From an uncultured Clostridia bacterium (GTDB lineage: Bacteria > Bacillota > Clostridia > Christensenellales > UBA1242), in NCBI GenBank assembly GCA_930990975.1, contig CAKNRR010000005.1:55558-119557 (forward strand): a DNA stretch of 64,000 bases. Reading direction: 5' to 3'. Made by a program: the position numbers and the translations under genes. How positions within the stretch are numbered: the stretch's first letter is position 1; the number at the start of each line of letters is the position of its first letter. The notes below the pieces were generated by a model, which was not told the DNA's origin, searched no databases, and saw nothing but the letters and a program-made list of their open reading frames with translations. Shown piece by piece: positions 61,722 through 64,000 of the stretch.

Positions 61722-62228
61722 TCACTTATCATAATATCCACTCTTAACTTTGTCTATCAATGCTTCATCAATAAAATGTTCGCAATTATCTTTTAAAAAC
61801 TTTGAAAGGAAATTCACTGCAACAATTTGAATCAAATAACCACGAGTTCCGTTGTGCGTTATGGTTTTAATATATTTTTTTCTTTCACTGTTTGATAATT
61901 TGGTAGTAAAATTTTTGTCTATTAACGACTCAACTTTATGTACGAACTCATCATTATATATTAAAACTCGTTCTATTAAGTCTTTTAGACTTACTCCAAT
62001 TTCACTTGTAAAATCATATTTAAAATAAAACAAAGCAAGTTTTTTAAATTCGTCTTTTGAAATAACTTTAAATAAATTTCCTTGTTGCTGTATTGCTTTA
62101 TGCTCTATCAAAGCACTGATAACAAACTCATTTGATATATAGGGTGGCAGATGAATTGAGTTCAGTTCTTCAATGCTTAAAAACTCTTTCTCTGCAAGTT
62201 CGCAAAATCTTTCATATTCACTTTTCAT
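61722..62228 (-). CDS. Unknown 168-residue element protein
   Basis: This soluble, helical, mildly acidic protein has TAGGAGCAG before the ATG. It begins MKSEYERFCELAEKEFLSIE and contains a repeated winged-helix-like N-terminal part (FVISALIEHKAIQQQGNLFK). No catalytic motif. It is the neighbour of the large membrane protein gene, separated by 41 bases and probably co-transcribed with it. Confidence 0.6.
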   Translation of the reverse strand: MKSEYERFCELAEKEFLSIEELNSIHLPPYISNEFVISALIEHKAIQQQGNLFKVISKDEFKKLALFYFKYDFTSEIGVSLKDLIERVLIYNDEFVHKVESLIDKNFTTKLSNSERKKYIKTITHNGTRGYLIQIVAVNFLSKFLKDNCEHFIDEALIDKVKSGYYDK

Positions 62229-62269
62229 AACTGCTCCTAAAAAGAAAAACTTTATTGGTAAAATTTTAT

Positions 62270-63613
62270 TTATTTACCTTTAAAGTCTTTTCTAAATTTT
62301 CTATAACAAAGGATACCCATTGCAACACTTTCAAAAACTACTGTTCCACCAATTAAGATATAACTTATTATATTTATTATCATTGTCATTCCAACTAATG
62401 CATTTATATTATCCGTATTGCTTTGTAAAATACTTGAAATTATGAACCATATTATTGGTATACCTATTGTTATAATAGGCACTATAATTGCAGATTTAGC
62501 AAGTTTTGATAATCTTTTCCATTTACTTTTAGAGTTTATATTGTTATCTTTTTTCTCATTATTAGAATTGCTTTCATAAGATTTATTTACAATACTTTTT
62601 AGTTTTTGATTTTCTTCCTCAATTTGTTTGTCAACTTTTTCCTTTTCACTTTCAAGTCTTTCAAATGCTTCTTTTATACTTGTTGCACCTTTATAAATAT
62701 AGTCTAAAAGTGTTTGAGCATATTTTGCTTGAGATGTTGAAACAATATCAATTTCTGCAATTTTGTTAAAATATTCTCCTATTTTCTTATGTGTGGCATT
62801 TATTTTTCTAACTTGCTCATTACATAAATTTAAATAATTTTTGTTATATTCTTCTAAATCTTTTGGATATTGCTCATTGTTGTATTTTATATTTTCTTCT
62901 ATAATATTTAAATTATTTTGATACTTTATTAATCTTAAATTGTATGAATTATTTTTTGAAAATACAAGACATACGCCAAGACAGATAAAAATTGTAAATG
63001 GAATAGAACACAAATAAATTATAAATAAGTCATTGCCACCTTGTTGAGTTATTATATCAGTATCAATATTTACATTAGTAGATACTGAAATTGCATTTAA
63101 ATGAAAAAACAAACATAGACAACCTAAAACAATTAAAATTATGGCTACTATATTAAATTTTTTGTTCGGAGTAGGTAAAGATTTGATTTCACTATAAGAA
63201 CACTGGTTTTTATAATAAATTTTAAAACATATTCCAGTAGTTAAAATTGCAAAGGCTATAATATTAAAGATATAAGGCAGTAGTAAGTTTCTATAATACA
63301 AACTCATTTCTGCAAAAAATATTGTTGAGCACGATATCATTGATAATCCAAAAAAGATAATTAGAATCATTCCTATCACGGAAAGTTTCTTGGGTTGTTT
63401 TGGTTTTGTTTCATCTTTCTTGGTTGGAGCAGGAGTTTCAATATGTATTCGCTTGTCAACAATATCCTTTACATCTTCTAAAACAACTTTTTTATTCCAA
63501 TTTACATTTGTATCATTAATGTCATAAATGGCTGTTGAACTTAAACTATTTATTTCTGTCCAAGCGTTTGCAACTTTTTTAAGTTTGTCTTTTATTTCTT
63601 GTAAACTTTCCAT
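62270..63613 (-). CDS. Membrane protein with paired TM segments and coiled coil
   Basis: This 447-residue protein has an N-terminal soluble part (~1-75), two helices (~77-100, ~113-133), two more (~150-172, ~195-222), a long cytoplasmic coiled coil (~230-370) and two C-terminal helices (~380-405, ~410-437). GTAGGAGT precedes the ATG. I recognise no family. Its promoter region holds the TATAGAT/ATCTATA repeat shared with the element's control region. Confidence 0.65.
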   Translation of the reverse strand: MESLQEIKDKLKKVANAWTEINSLSSTAIYDINDTNVNWNKKVVLEDVKDIVDKRIHIETPAPTKKDETKPKQPKKLSVIGMILIIFFGLSMISCSTIFFAEMSLYYRNLLLPYIFNIIAFAILTTGICFKIYYKNQCSYSEIKSLPTPNKKFNIVAIILIVLGCLCLFFHLNAISVSTNVNIDTDIITQQGGNDLFIIYLCSIPFTIFICLGVCLVFSKNNSYNLRLIKYQNNLNIIEENIKYNNEQYPKDLEEYNKNYLNLCNEQVRKINATHKKIGEYFNKIAEIDIVSTSQAKYAQTLLDYIYKGATSIKEAFERLESEKEKVDKQIEEENQKLKSIVNKSYESNSNNEKKDNNINSKSKWKRLSKLAKSAIIVPIITIGIPIIWFIISSILQSNTDNINALVGMTMIINIISYILIGGTVVFESVAMGILCYRKFRKDFKGK

Positions 63614-63628
63614 ATTTTACTCCTACAA

Positions 63629-63659
63629 TATAGATTTCATTATAACATAAAAATCTATA
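63629..63659. promoter_or_regulatory. Second inverted repeat of the TATAGAT type
   Basis: TATAGAT (63629-63635) and ATCTATA (63653-63659) flank a leftward TATAAT box, 17 bases apart. The right half extends to the 14-mer shared with 59733-59746. It may be the operator of the membrane protein gene. Confidence 0.45.
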
Positions 63660-63702
63660 TCTGTAAATTAAATTTGGTTAAGTATTGAAATATATTCAAT
63701 AT

Positions 63703-64000
63703 TTAATCTAAATTCAAAATAGAAAAGTTATACTTTTGATGTTTGTTTTCATCAAGAATAAAAGTTCTTATTGGAGTGTCTTTATGTTCTGCACCTTTCT
63801 TTGAAGTGCTCTTTAAATATTTTTTATGTTCTTCTGCAATGCTTTTTGCCACTTCTTTGAAAGAGACAAAATAGATTTCATCTTCACTATTTTTATCACT
63901 TTTAAGTTTGACAAAAGCATAGAAACAATGTGTTTGTTCTTCGCTATAATCTTCATTTTTCTGACTTAATGTAAAACGATTGCTTCCTATTTGATTTGTT
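63703..64000 (-). CDS. Unknown element protein, C-terminal part (cut by window edge)
   Basis: Open to the right edge; the last 98 codons are present, and the stop is at 63703-63705. Text such as YAFVKLKSDKNS, EIYFVSFKEVAKSIAEEHKKY and HKDTPIRTFILDE resembles a C-terminal domain seen in nuclease-like proteins of mobile elements, but this is only an impression. The N-terminal part lies outside the window. Confidence 0.6.
   Translation of the reverse strand, partial: TNQIGSNRFTLSQKNEDYSEEQTHCFYAFVKLKSDKNSEDEIYFVSFKEVAKSIAEEHKKYLKSTSKKGAEHKDTPIRTFILDENKHQKYNFSILNLD

Noticed and set aside
1..64000. CRISPR arrays, rRNA genes, insertion sequences
   Set aside because: No regularly spaced repeats, no rRNA sequence and no transposase were found anywhere in the window.

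Overview
The window is a piece of a low-GC bacterial chromosome. Intergenic stretches are almost pure A/T, and most genes have an AGGAGG-type ribosome binding site. Several markers point to an endospore-forming member of the Bacillota, most likely an uncultured Clostridia-like lineage: spoIVA behind a textbook sigma-E promoter, yqfC-yqfD, floA, and rpmA carrying the N-terminal extension cut by the Prp protease encoded beside it. I cannot name the species.

Layout. 1-2544: end of dnaK, an isochorismatase-type hydrolase, a small inorganic pyrophosphatase and dnaJ. 2572-7216: two small unknowns (one a lipoprotein), rsmE, a Cys-rich miniprotein, a YkvI-type transporter and an ABC permease/ATPase pair. 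7295-15217: a one-directional, head-only phage-type gene cluster with its own promoter. It encodes a remnant of small terminase, a zinc-ribbon miniprotein, portal, scaffold, major capsid, two connector-type proteins, a P22 gp10-like propeller and two holin-like proteins, and it ends in an 81-nt perfect four-helix (cloverleaf) structure. It contains no large terminase, tail, lysin, repressor or integrase. 15433-18958: two large lipoproteins. 19250-24553: comEC, holA, der, plsY. 24782-31028: spoIVA, pcrA, ligA. 31320-31606: an unassigned structured small RNA with promoter and terminator. 31738-36412: rpsL, rpsG, fusA, tuf. 36781-42000: a duplicated 8-TM protein, sepF, lspA, an RluD-type synthase, two tandem PH-like proteins and a second Cys-rich miniprotein. 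42359-46549: a giant membrane-anchored surface protein. 46954-47985: L21 leader, rplU, prp, rpmA. 48097-53524: an OGG-type glycosylase, floA with a partner, yqfC, yqfD, ybeY, era. 53609-56584: an unknown, murB and murC.

From 56606 to the right edge is a tRNA-Thr locus with an integrated element. A promoter drives a long leader containing a tRNA-Thr 5' half whose stems differ from the real tRNA by compensatory changes. The intact tRNA-Thr(GGU) follows, and just downstream are an excisionase and a tyrosine recombinase carrying an embedded Cro/C1-type helix-turn-helix. Beyond them lie a divergently transcribed regulator and a string of unrecognised leftward genes. The element runs off the window, so its right attachment site cannot be seen.

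Most genes are ordinary housekeeping genes in recognisable neighbourhoods. The parts most worth a second look are the packaging-less capsid cassette with its terminal cloverleaf, the small RNA before rpsL, the tRNA-Thr half-molecule and the control region of the integrated element.
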